Assembly (NCBI GenBank): GCA_014904985.1
Contig: MU129199.1
Location: 6,137 to 56,919, forward strand
DNA: 50,783 nucleotides
Reading direction: 5' to 3'
DNA from: Hydnum rufescens UP504
Taxonomy: Eukaryota; Basidiomycota; Agaricomycetes; Cantharellales; Hydnaceae
Shown here: one piece after another, positions 20,221 to 31,800 of the stretch
Layout of the letters: every line of letters starts with the position of its first letter
Position numbering within the stretch: position 1 is the stretch's first letter
Made by a program: the position numbers and the translations under genes
Notes under the pieces: generated by a model
Seen by the model: the letters and a program-made list of their open reading frames with translations, nothing else
Told to the model about the DNA's origin: nothing
The model's database searches: none

Positions 20221-21770
20221 ACCACACACCCGCCGAAGTGGGTGTGTGGTAATTTCAAGATAAGTATAATCGCACAAAGGGAGCAGCGTATGCTGCTCCT
20301 TCTGCATGGCTTTATTTTTTTATTTTTTTCTGTTACTAACACATTATTCCTAGATTTTCACCTGCCTACAACCCCTGCCAACCCCCAGACCAAAACCAAA
20401 TGCATGGTACAAATGAGTACCACACACCCACTTCTGTGGGTGTGTGGTACAACAAGGTAAATTTTTGTTAAATTTCTATATGCACAGCAATGCAAAAGGA
20501 GCAGCGCAAGCTGCTCCTTTTGCGTTGCTTCGAATTTTTTTACTAACATCACTATCATCGTAGGATTCAAATCAAACCTCCTGAAACGATGACCCACCCC
20601 AATGGACACCCTTCCATATGCAAAACCGAGTACAAAGCACGCAACCGGGGTGCAAAATCAGTACCACACACCCACTTCGGCAGGTGTGTGGTGATATTAG
20701 GTATGTCTCATCCCACCAGTGCCAAAAGAGCAGCAGAAGCTGCTCTTTTGGCACCTTTATTTTCTTTTTTTTTACTAATGGATTATTATTTGTTGTTCTA
20801 GGCTCCTTTCCTTTGTGAAAACCCGCCCGACGAGCACACGGGCAAGCCCCCAGTACACACAGCCACCCAAGCCCAAAGGGCCCGCCCCCCGAAATGACGA
20901 TCGATGAACCTGTGTACCACACACCCGCTGCAGCGGGTGTGTGGTAATACCCTGTAAGTTTTCAATTACAAGACCTACGAAAGCACCAAAAGAGCAGCAG
21001 AAGCTGCTCTTTTGGTGCTTCCTTTGTTTTTTTTAGAAAAATTAACATGTTATTTACTGATTGATCTAGGCCCTCTCCCAGCACAAAAACCCCCACACAA
21101 CACAACCCGATCCAAGAACCCATGATCACGGTGCAAAAAATGAGTACCACACACCCACTTCGGCGGGTGTGTGGTAATTTTAAGGTGAGTAACAACTGCG
21201 CAAGAGGAGCAGCGTAGGCTGCTCCTTTTGCATGGCTTTTCTTGTTTTTTTTTTACTTAACATATTATTTATTATTTTAGTTTGTCATCTGGACCCAACA
21301 CCCATGACCCCACTGAAACAAACACAGGAGAACAATGACCCACCCACCAAATGAATCCTGCAAACAGCAACAAGTCGAAACCACAATGCAAGCCCTGGAC
21401 GAACCCCACACCTGCCGAAGTGGGTGTGGTGATCTTTAAGGTAAGTATATATGTACATGGTCCGACTATGCAAAGGAGCAGCAGGGGCTGCTCCTTTTGC
21501 CTGATTTTTCTTTTTTTAACTAACTTATTATTTATTATCATAGGTATTCTTCTGAACCACATCCCCCAACTGAAGCCACAACCCTGCCAAGTGAAAACAC
21601 GCGACCATGGGTGAGGGGGAACCCCAACGGTGAAGCGCAAAATGACGTCCCCAGTACCACACACCCACCCAAGCGGGTGTGTGGTGCTACTAGATAGTGG
21701 TTATTTTTTTTTTTGTTCTTTGATTTCTATGGACAGTACCACACACCTGCTAGAGTGGGTGTGTGGTGCT
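20221..21770 (+). repeat. Right hairpin array of copy 2 (plus-strand polarity)
   Basis: A hairpins lie near 20221, 20418, 20660, 20914, 21143, 21403, 21653 and 21735; B near 20272, 20488, 20717, 20978, 21196 and 21465. Intron-like segments can be placed at 20457-20563, 20701-20801, 20954-21069, 21185-21280 and 21441-21543 (96-116 nt), each with a GT donor just after an A hairpin, a B hairpin, an ACTAAC/ACTAAT or TTAAC branch-like site and a TAG acceptor. Exon-like segments between them are 115-160 nt. The segment after 20564 is open in one frame, but splicing on to 20802 gives an early stop, so a coding role is not supported. Confidence 0.87.
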
Positions 21771-22183
21771 ACTAAGTAGTCTTTTTTTTTTGATTTCTAC
21801 AGAGTATGTGGTATACTTTTAAATAAATAAATAAATAAATAAATAATAAGAATGAAACACAGGACTCCTGAATGAAACCCTGCTGACCTGGGGTAGCATA
21901 AGTATAATATAGTGATAACTAATAATAATTATAAATGAAGGTATATATATTCCACCAATAAGCCCGTATTTGGCCTGTGCAAGTCTGAGATTCTGTCTAA
22001 GTCCCAGTTTCAGCCAAGTTTCTGCCAATTTTTGGCCATTTTGGCCAATTCTGGGCCAGGAGGTGAAATCATAAAATAGCCATTTCGGCCGAAATAGTGA
22101 TGGGACCTACTTAGGTACCATTATCTGCCCTGGAAGTGGTACCTAACTAGGTAGGCTTAGATGACTGACCAAGGTGCTGGAGC

Positions 22184-22489
22184 AGCCATTGGAGACTTTG
22201 ATGGATGGATTCGACTGGAAGTGAGATTCTCCTTCAGGAAGTCATCAAGTTCTTTCTGTTCACCTGGGGACAGTGGGAACAGTTTGGTGGGAGGAGGTAG
22301 CTGAGTTCCTTCTTGAAACTCAATGTGGTGGTCCCATGGCTTCTGGGTGGGGAGTTGGTCAAAGGAGTCTTTGGAGAACACGTCTTGGAAGTTACAGAAT
22401 TCCTCAGGTATGAGCTCCTCGAAGGTTTTGGAAGGTTTGTTTGCTTTCACCTTAGCGGCCTCTGCCAGCCTCTGAGAAGGGGTGAACAT
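22184..22489 (-). pseudogene. Ty3/gypsy protease-RT linker and RT N-terminus
   Basis: The minus-strand frame carries EEFCNFQDVFSKDSFDQLP, PWDHHIEF and PLSPGEQKELDDFL, then PSKSPMAAP: the conserved region just upstream of RT catalytic motifs. It is interrupted by copy 2 exactly where the RT core should follow; that core resumes at 12871. Confidence 0.92.
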
Positions 22490-22685
22490 TGCTCAGACAA
22501 TTTTGGAGTGTTTGCTGTCATCAGGGAAGTAGGCTGCAAAAATAGCATCCCCTTTTTCCAAGGTCAGGGTCTCATCATCGTTGTCCTGTGGTGCGGGCTC
22601 ATTCCAGGGTGTCTCCATGGCTTTCCAACCATCTCTCTCTCATTGGTGTTCTGTATTCCGTATTCTCCAGATCATTGCTCAGCAG

Positions 22686-23042
22686 TCAGATGGGCATTGG
22701 GTCAGCATCAGCTTCCCTGTTGTCCAGTCGATCTCCGGGTTGTGGTGGGTGGAGCCAGGTGTGCCCTATGATCAATTTGGTTTTACCCAGTCCGATCACA
22801 GAGAACACCACCCATTCGGAGTGGTTGTCAATCCAGAGGATGACTTCTACTTCTTCGTGGACAGATCCCATCTCATTGAGCATTCCATCAATGTTATAGA
22901 CTGGGATGGGGCAGGCGAGTGGCCGCACATCTAGTCTGTTCTCCTTTGCAAAGGCCAGGTCCATGAACATCCCGGTCACTCCAGAGTCCAGTAGAGTGGT
23001 TCCGGTGCAGATGGCTCCAGTCCGGGGCAATTGGATTTTCAC
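22686..23042 (-). pseudogene. Ty3/gypsy aspartic protease region
   Basis: The minus frame contains TLLDSGVTGMFMD, the catalytic Asp motif D-S/T-G of retroviral-type proteases, followed by PVYNIDG and LIIGHTWL, the typical flap and C-terminal strand sequences. It lies between the gag zinc knuckle and the RT N-terminus as expected. The continuous frame ends shortly after the protease. Confidence 0.88.
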
Positions 23043-23388
23043 CTTGACTTCCGTGGCTCATCTAGGATCTTCAGAGAGGAGGCAGATTGAGGGCGGAGGC
23101 TATAAACAGGATCAGTATAGGTGGATACGTTTTCAGAATCATCACTCTCATCATCGGAGAAAAACATGTCATTTCTGATTCCATATGTACAGTTTTGGAG
23201 GGGGGGTGAATCTGTTGGTCAGGCAGGACGCATCTTTCACTGCTGACTGTTGGGAAAACCCTGCAGAGTAGATCCTGAGGGTTCTGGTGTGTCCTTTGTG
23301 GGTGGGAACAGCTTCCATAGTTCCTCACAGATGATTGCTCCAATGTCTTCCATCGCCCGGATGAACTGTCATGGCTTTCATGGGTGTG

Positions 23389-24422
23389 GGCAGTCATGAG
23401 AGATGTGTCCCAGCTCCTGGCAGTTGTAACAACGTCATGCCTCTTGCTTCCATGTGGAGTCTACGGCCATGGGGGCAAATGAAGTTGATGAGGAATGTGT
23501 TGCCACGGGAGGCACCAGGGTTGGCCTGGGGGCAGGGGGTGTTGTCCGGGGCTTCTCCATGGGTGTTGGAGGGTTCCTTGGTGCATAGGGGTTCGTGCCC
23601 ACTGTGGCCTGTCAGAACCAGAGGTATAAGTTGTCCAGCTGGCGTGCCATGTCCTGCCATCCTCCAAGGGTCCCTGGTAGGTCACTGAGGTGCATTTTCT
23701 CCAGTAATCATTCATTGAGTCCTCATTGGTATGCATCAATAAGGGCCTCTTCTCCAAAGCCAGTTCAACCTGCCAAGGCATCGAAGTGCATGGTGTACTC
23801 CTTGGCGGACATTCTTTCCCTGCTTCAGGTTCCAAAGTTGGGACTGAGCGGTGAACTCTCGATCTGGCTCCCCGAAGGCACTCTCAAAGGCAACCAGGAA
23901 CTCCTCAAAGGTCTTGTATGGGTTGTGAGTCTTGGGGTCCAGGAAAGAGGTGGAAAGGCTTTCCGCCCATGCTCTGGCAGTTCCATCCTTCATCCAGGAG
24001 AGGGTGTATAGGATTTTGTGCAGCTCCATGGGGTAGACTCTGGGCTGGAGAGCAATATTCAGCCAGACAGAGTGCAGGAAACCTTCTGTCTTCTTCCAGT
24101 CTCCTGAGAATGGTTTGGGGTCTGCCCCCTTGGCCTCATGAGTGGATTGGGTAGGCAGGGGTTGTTGCTGGAGGGTCTGCTGAACTGTGGCAGACACAAA
24201 GCCTGCGACATGTGTCCCTTGGTTTCGCATGTCATCCAGTTCTTCTCGAAGGGTGGCATTCTGTTGTTGGAGTTGAGTGAGGAGGTGTTGGAGGTGGTTG
24301 GTGGTAATGGCTACTGGAGCACCATCGGACATTTCAGAATGAGGGGTGGGAGGGAAATCAGCAATACTAAGCAATCCAGATGGTGGGCTCGTGAGAGAGC
24401 TTTGGTCTTCTGTCAGGGCCAT
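23389..24422 (-). pseudogene. Ty3/gypsy Gag (decayed)
   Basis: The likely start is the ATG at 24422, directly after the primer-binding site. A leucine/glutamine-rich coiled coil (LQHLLTQLQQQNATLREELDD) precedes the Gag core (ADPKPFSGDW, AWAESL, FEEFLVAFESAFGEPD). A frameshift occurs near 23815; the correct frame continues with EYTMHFDALAG and LSDLPGTL and ends in a CCHC zinc knuckle, CYNCQELGHISHDC (about 23389-23430). In-frame TGA at 23723-23725, 23708-23710 and 23612-23614 are each explicable as CGA-to-TGA. Confidence 0.9.
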
Positions 24423-24440
24423 GCTGCGATGAGAGCACCA
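24423..24440 (-). other. Putative tRNA primer-binding site
   Basis: The minus strand reads TGGTGCTCTCATCGCAGC between the LTR and the Gag ATG. A PBS begins TGG because it pairs with the CCA end of a tRNA. Which tRNA cannot be decided here. Confidence 0.6.
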
Positions 24441-25029
24441 AACAAATATAAACACAGATAATTCCAACTAAGTCTGGTGTAAGTCTGGCTAAGTCCGGGA
24501 GAATCCAGGCAAGAATGGGATAATGAGGATAGGAGGGGACGGAGAGGCAGTCCAGCAGCCCGGAAGGGACTAGGCAGAAATGAGCACAGCGGTCCTTAAG
24601 CTCAAGGAGTCAACTGGAAAGTACTTGGACTGTAGTCCGGAGTAGAAGCGGAAATCCTGATATTAACATTAAGGGAATAGGTACAGTGGGGCTAACCTGT
24701 AGTCCAGAGTAGAAGCAGAAATCCTGAGAGACCAAAGCTGAGTCTCTGGATGTCACCCCGGACTACTTATACATAGTTCCTATACTACGGGGGATTGATC
24801 ACTTAATGAGAGGTGGTTACAGGGGGGCAGGCACAAGAGGGGGAGTGGGCAGGGGACAGGAAAGTGGAGGGAACAGGGACAGGGCCAGGGGTAAGTGTGT
24901 GGGAACTGGAAGTAAAGGAAATGAGGAAATGAAGGGGAAATGAAATGGAGGCAGGGACAAATCGGAAACAGGCTGGAACCAAACTGGAAACAAAACCAGA
25001 ATGAACCAGGAAACAGACAAACTCTGACA
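24441..25029 (-). mobile_element. 5' LTR of the gypsy element
   Basis: The minus strand begins TGTCAGAGTTTGTCTG at 25029 and runs to about 24441, just before the PBS. A TATA-like TATAAGTAG lies at about 24763-24772, and a tandemly repeated motif (GTAGTCCGGAGTAGAAG variants, near 24635 and 24700) lies downstream. The 3' LTR is absent from the window, and the expected terminal CA is not clear, so the inner boundary is approximate. Confidence 0.6.
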
Positions 25030-25034
25030 GTTCC

Positions 25035-26341
25035 TCATTTTCTCCTCAGTCACCAATGTTAGTCAGTTACCTCTGCTGATCTCAAAAGGCATTCTTTCCC
25101 TGCTCAAGGGAATGGATCCTCTGTGTATCCTCATTGTATTGTAATAATTCATCTTAATTGTGTTGACATTCATTAGAATAGTAAACAATACCTATAAGCA
25201 CTTGAGTCTATCACCAATAATGCTGTACTGCCCACTGACCCCAAGAAAGGCATTTCCCAGGTTCCTGGACTCCTTCCTGGTCCCCTGATGCTATGACCCC
25301 TCCATGTAGTATTGATATTGGGTCATGTCAAATTTCCCATAAGGTCAATTTGAGGATTGTCAATTGACATCAAAGAAAATTAGCCCTCATTAGGCCAGTG
25401 AAATAACCTCAAATGGTACTCCTTTTGAGGTCAGCCAAGTGGCTGACTGAGGTGTACATATGCTTGTATCCTGCTTTCCCCTCCTTAACCACAGAGCCTT
25501 TTTTCCACCAGACAACTAAGAATCCAATCTTATAAGACCTGCTGTAATTCCAAGATGATTGGATTTTGTTGAACCTCAACAAAGCAATCCAAATTTAATG
25601 GAACTGAGAGTCTGAATTCTATGAGTGAATACATTGAGACTTGGAAACACCATCCAATGGCAGTATGAGGTCTAGCTGGTCCAAAATGCTGCCTGTCACT
25701 CCTTAGGACCAACCAATTGGCAACACAGGGCCAAAGCTGGGGTGCAATGATGTATATAGACCAATTTACACCTTGTTCTAGAACAAAGACAAGTGTAATG
25801 TGAGAAAGTAGTAGCTGTAAAATTAGGACACTTATTGGGTGCATCAAGCACAATAAGTGTGGTCCACTGGCAAGAGAGGACTTGAAATCACAGGCACTAA
25901 GAGGATCATTTGAAGATGGGTGAATATTGTTGCTCATGTTGGGCTGCACAAGGCCTTTGAGGCATGTGTTGTTGGATTGGTGATGAGGACAATCTGTGTG
26001 AACTGAGTAAGAGAATACAAGTGACAAGAATGGGTCCAGACATACCAGTCTATAGAATGCAGCTCATTTGTCCAAGGAGTGACAAATGTTGAAGGCCATA
26101 AGAACATAGGGGTTATCAACCCTTTGCACATGACTATAATGTGGAAGATAGCAATGATGGAGTTCCCTAGTACCATTGGTGTGGTCAATGGTAGTGATGG
26201 AGAAAATAATCAGTTGACTGCATACAAAAATGTGCTGGGTCCAATCAATGAGAACATGATTTGAAATCTGTTCCTGTATCATGCAGAGGCTCAGGGTATT
26301 ATTTGAAATCTCTGACTTCAAAAATTTCTTGCCTACCCAAA
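25035..26341. other. Intergenic, no supported gene
   Basis: The longest frame (25530-26027, minus, 165 codons) shows no domain and biased, unstructured composition; I treat it as chance. The stretch may include the 5' non-coding part of the hAT element that follows, but I could not find matching terminal inverted repeats. Confidence 0.45.
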
Positions 26342-28880
26342 ATGTCTGATAATGAAAGCCCTCACACAGACCCTGACCAACCTGCTCTGGACCATTATGG
26401 TAATCTCAAAGACCCCTCCCTCTTAGAGTTGGACATCAGCCCTGACACCCTGGCAGCTAAGGCTCATCTTGCAGCCAAGAAGTTTCATCATAATCTGGGC
26501 TATAAATCAAACCACACAACACTCTCATACAATTCAGATAAACAGGACTCTGATGAAGTGTCATGTACCTCCATAGGCAACCAGTGTAAGTGCCTAATCA
26601 AAAAGGTCACACACAAGGACATTCTGTCCCAAAAAAGGACAGGTAAAGAATTGAAGCTATGCTCCACCACAACAAGTCCACCAGGGTCCATGCTGCCTTT
26701 GCAGCATTTGGCATCAATTCAAACAATTTAAAGACTCTTGGGGCTGGGGAGCCCATTTGTCCCTGTAGTTAATGCAAAGAAAAAGGTGTCAGCTCAAAGA
26801 GCCCATGCAAAAGTCAGTACCTTAAACAGGTCAAACAATGGGAAAATCCTCATGGCTGCTAGGGGGGTGGGGAAATGTCTCAAGCTCAGCAATTGGCAAA
26901 GAGGAAGGCCATGATTCTTTCCAATAGTGATGACAAGAGCCCATCAGACAAATCCTGCAGTGATCAACAGGCCACCAAGAAACAGTGTGTCAATGATATT
27001 AATTCAGACACTGATGAAGGTTTGCATACCCAAGATAACAAAGCAGCAGAGTTTGCTACTGTGGACAAGGCCTCAGCCATGTTAATGGTGGAAAGCCATC
27101 CAAAGAAAAGTGATGCCACCTGTGATCTTGATGGTGTATTTGGAAAACCTGAGGTACACAAAAACCTGGACAAACAAGTAGATGAGCTAATGCAGCATGC
27201 CTTGTGTGTATGTTAGTAGACACACATCATTTGATCAAGTACTCATGATACTAGTGAGTTGAAGAAGGAGGGCTTGAAAAGTGCAAGGCTTAAATGCTAT
27301 TTCACTGTGAAAACTGGGGTGTCAACATTGAGAAACCATATTGCCACACATGGGGGACAGCACTGGGAACTGTATAGGCTGCACTGTGAGAGACTCAAAA
27401 TCCTGATGAATGACTGAGCTGTTCTGAGCAACATCAAAGATTCCTGTGGAGACATAGTGGATGAGTCAGTTGTTTCCACTACTCCACTTTGATTAGCTTA
27501 CTAACATATCTGCAGTGCAACACAGTCTCAGATCACCCAGTTCAGTGTCCCAATGTGGCAACAGGATCAGTGGAATGTGGATACACTACATCAACTCATT
27601 GAGAATTTTATTCTTGAAACAGATCAGGTGAGTCTCAATCCAATTGAATGATACTGAACACCATCAGTAACCTTGGTGTTCCAGGCTCTACACATCATGG
27701 ACTCACCCTCTTTCTGTGAAATGATGATGTACCAGACCAAACAAAGTGCCATGAAAGCAAGTGAGAAGGATATCCTGAAACAAATGAAAATCACATCATT
27801 GATTATGGCTTGTGTGGGAGAGATCCAGGAGTCTCTCAGGAACAGATTAAGGTATGGACTCCTTGCTCCTGCTTCCACATTAACTCTAATCCCTGTCTAG
27901 TCTACTCCAGGGAAGGTATCCCTTACATTTGATGGGTGGACTTTGTCCATCATGAAGGCATATATTGCTGTTACTGTCCATTTCATTACAGCAGACTTGG
28001 AGCTCCAGTCAGAACTCATTTCCTTTACTGAACTCCCTGCCACTCAGGTGCTAATATGGCAGCACACATCTTTGACTTAACAAAAGATATGATGATGCCA
28101 GCAAAGGTATGAGAATGGAGTTGCCTCTTAGCAGATACTAACAAGTGTTTGATACTTCCTACCTTGGCCATATCACCTCAGATAATGCCAGTGCAAATGA
28201 CACAGCAATGAAATAATTGGAGGGACTCCTTGCTGCAGCTGGTGTTGATGATTGGGATGCACTTGAGAACAGAGTCCAGTACAAGTCATTTGGACTCATT
28301 ATTCCTTTGTCTAATGTTTTGATTGCTTGGGCAGCTGTGTGTTGCATACCATCAACCTTGCTCAAGGTGCCTTCATCAAGGGACTTTCAACAGCAATTCC
28401 TGGTGCCTCATTTAACACTGACATTGGGAATCCTGAAGATGATGAAGGCAACATCATCAATCTGATTACCAGCATGGATGAAGTTGATTCTACAAATCCA
28501 TTTCCTGCCAGGAGCTTACTCTTCAAAATCTGTGCATTTATCATAAAGGTATGCAGATTATTATAGTTCTTGGGCTCTTACTAGTACCAAGGGTTATGAT
28601 CATGAGGTCCACCACTCACCTCTCACAAAAAACTTCCTTCACCAGTGTTGCTGGGATGTCAGAATCAAGGAACTTGAACTGATCACATATGTGGTCACAC
28701 ACTCTGGTACAATACATTGTTGGTATGGGGGGTAAACATCATGATAACCTGATGGGTATATTCAAGATCAATACTGATGCCTAGAGTAGAGTTGATGCAT
28801 TGTTATTTACTTAACCCATTGACAAGACCATGCTGATGGAACACATCATGTTCTTCTTCCGACAGTGGTAGCACCTCAGA
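26342..28880 (+). pseudogene. hAT-family transposase relic
   Basis: Fragments in several frames line up in hAT order. An N-terminal acidic/Ser-rich region starts MSDNESPHTDPDQPALD (26342). A BED-finger remnant follows (TGVSTLRNHIATHGG, about 27310-27360). The RNase H-like core then shows LTFDGWTLSIMKAYIAVTVHFI (first Asp, about 27919), ITSDNASAND (second Asp, about 28168), HTINLAQGAF (about 28345) and a degraded ELELITYVVT segment (about 28670). The C-terminal dimerisation region is not recognisable. Stops and frame changes are too many for introns alone, so it is inactive. hAT transposases make 8-bp target duplications, as do the hairpin-array elements, but no direct link is shown. Confidence 0.8.
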
Positions 28881-31800
28881 TGCCAGGGCATATGCCCCAA
28901 ATGAGGTCCAAATTGCTTGGATGACATCTTCAGTAAGAGAGAGGGCTAACACTAGGAAAGAACAGATCTTGGGAGGCAGTGTACTGGCTCACGAGTGTTC
29001 ATTTGGTGCAAACCGAAAAGCTGCCGCAAAATGGGGAACAAGACAAAAAAAAATGCATGAGGACCTCAAGTGATGCATCCTCAAGAACACCGGGATCCAC
29101 ACTGAGGATTTCAATGAGCCTGGCCATAACAGGGAGTGAATCGGGATGTTCGACTCAATGGCGTTGAGTCTTCAATCAATATATTAATTAGCTAAATTGA
29201 TCCCGAGAATTCCGGTTCTTTTTCCTTCCGATTCTGATCCTGAGTTGTTGGGAATATCTCGAGAACTCTGGTTCCTGGTCACCCCGTGTTAAGTTCGCGC
29301 GTCCCTGCGAGGCCACTTCAGGGGAAGAACATGAAGCGGGCACACCATCACCTCCGACTGACACCAATTTAATCACAGGAGCAAAGAACCGTGGCCAGTT
29401 TGAATATATATAAAGCACGTGTCTATGTGAGATCTGGCCATGCTGCCGATTCTTGACGTCCATAATAACTTTGACATCCTGCCATCTCACACGTTCGCTC
29501 GCCTCCAAATCCTTGCGCTCCGACCATGAACGCGATCGACAGTGCCCAACATTTCATGGTCATAGTCATTGCCTTGGCTTCATGGGGAGCCGTTGGCTTT
29601 TCAATGTGTTACGGACATAGACTCATGCTATGCCACCTGTCCACCACCAGATGGCCACTGGAAGAGATGCCTTGATTTCGCTCAAGTAGGAAAGAGATGG
29701 GAAATTTACAACATCATACATCGCCGAGATACAGCACTCAAAGCATAGAAGAAGCTTGAGCCAGGAAGTTGGAGCATGAAGGACTGAGACAGGGATCACT
29801 GGGGATGGGATGAGTAGAGAGTTCCTGGTCTCGAAGCAGCAAGTCTTACCGCAGTCATGGAAGATGAAAGCCAGTCTCTGAATTGACTGCCTCTGGTTCT
29901 GATAACCCCGGCGCTCACAGTACTAATGAGGCAATGTCTGCCGCCATCTGCCAATACGCAAATGTCTCAACTTGAAGCTGCCGCAGTAGATGTTTGAGTG
30001 ATAACACACTTACGCGTACTACAATGGTTTTTTCCGGTGACAGCCCAGTTCGCACAACCAGAAGTCTGGCATCGTTGCGCAACCATAGAGTAATGTGTAA
30101 AGATGGGTTGAGCACTGATTAAGTATCAGAAAGTTATAGAAAGTGCGATGGGCAAGAAGCGACTTGGAGTTGGATGGCTGGGTTTAGGGCTGGCAGTAAA
30201 CCGTGCCACGGACTGGCCTTTTAAGCATTACAATATTGACCAGCCACATGATTGTGCTTCTTGGCGTGTCCGTAATTTTAAACCAAAGGTTCATCGATAA
30301 GGAAATTTGATCTGAACCCTGAAAGCGCTTGGAGTGCCTTTCCCAGGGTCGCTGACTGAACCTGCGGTCGAAATAGGCCGGTACACAGTGTACAGATAAG
30401 CTCCATACCAAATTGTGTCTTATGAAAACTACCAATCGAGTTAGCAAATTGGGTAAGGACCTCAGCTCTGGCCACGAGATCGCAATCATCATAGCAAAGA
30501 TGAGCCCGTAGTGCATTCTGAACCTTTGAATACAAATATGAAGGGCTCTTTTCCTGTGGCGGAACGAGTAGTAGGGTGAGGATGTTGTTGTAGTAACCCA
30601 AATGATGCTGCGTCTCCCATTTCGACCATTCGAACTCTGTGACGTGTGACAATCGTATGCATCCGTGGCTGTGACCGAACTCATTGTGACTGTGACAGTA
30701 CTGGGTACCGCATACTACTGCATGGCCGAAATAGGTCAGTAGGTGCCAATGAACTAAGATATCAAACGGCAGGAACATCGGTAACCTGTTTTCCGCAGTT
30801 TTCCGCCCTTCTTTCACTGGTGACAACTACTTTTAGCTATGAGTCATTCGGGATGCGATACAATCCACTGTATGCATGTTTGGAAAAGCTTGCCGCACAT
30901 GCCGTGCGAAACGGCCTATGCCCTCCTATTTCATCATCAATAAGAAAATCTATGTTTATCAAGCTGATCTGCGCCTAGGCAAAACTCACGCTCCTAGGAC
31001 AAAACAATGAATGTGACATAGTCATCATTGCGCACTCATTGCGATCGATTGCGATCGATTGATGATCAATTTCCGAACCCACATGTAAGCGCTCGGCCTA
31101 GCCAAGTGGAGGGTCCTCTGGTAGTGCGGGAAACACCTCCCCTTTCTCTCTATTTTAGGAACCTTGTTCCGAGTACGCTGAAGCGCTATCGCCTTTCGGA
31201 TGCAGTCAGCACATAGTGCAGGGCTAATTACCTCCGAATCTGTTTCCTTCTCCAATTTCGCCATTGGTATACCAAACTCCTGCACCACTGTCCAAAGCTC
31301 ATCCTTCGCCTACCGCGCCTGTTCTTATGACATGCAAGGCTTGTGGGGCACTGGATTTTATCGGTATTGAGATGCAGGGTCTAAGCACTGAATTCGGCGG
31401 CGTAGAGGCTCCTTGCTGTTAAAATTCCCTGTAAGGTTGTCCTGTAATCCTTCTTATGTTAGCATTTTTCTGAAATCGACACGCCAATGCCATAATAGGC
31501 ATCAACTAGTTCAGTACCAATACCCATCGCTCAGTACGTGGTGTACTTGGTCGCATCGGCCGGTCTATCAATGGCTCATAACACAACGACCAAGCGACCA
31601 AATGTCTCCATGCCTATAAGAGAGCTGCAACTAAAGTAGGTTGTGATGACATTTAGATTTTTCTCCATTCAATCGCATGGTTCAATAACACATCCATTCG
31701 GAAGATTCGGTACGATGCTGTCTATCCATGAGCCCTGCCAATCAATGAGGATGCCAGCCTCCCCACCCACCCCCTCGCATTGCTAATACCGATCATTCGA

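Larger units (their letters stand above)
12872..22176. mobile_element. Hairpin-array transposon, copy 2 (with nested LTR and assembly problems)
   Basis: The element is inverted relative to copy 1: its left end (CAGGCTGGTCAGTC) equals copy 1's right end, and its right end (reverse-complemented CACCTTGGTCAGTC) equals copy 1's left end. It is inserted in the RT N-terminus of the same gypsy, between MAAP and VFFV, with CTGGAGC at 12865-12871 and 22177-22183 (7 bp, or 8 with one base lost). The assembled interior is not trustworthy: a 25-N gap (15893-15917), a repeat of 12818-15036 at 15918-18120, and an inverted LTR copy (15485-15892 versus 18715-20114). The true length is therefore uncertain. 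No transposase is seen. Confidence 0.8.

Noticed and set aside
4874..22176. A single 17 kb transposon bounded by the inverted ends at 4874 and 22176
   Set aside because: Internal junctions at 10259 and 12872 have their own terminal sequences and target duplications, and gypsy coding DNA lies between them in the correct order, so there are two elements.
25530..26027. 165-codon minus-strand frame
   Set aside because: No domain, atypical composition, no splice or start support; probably chance in the flank of the hAT relic.
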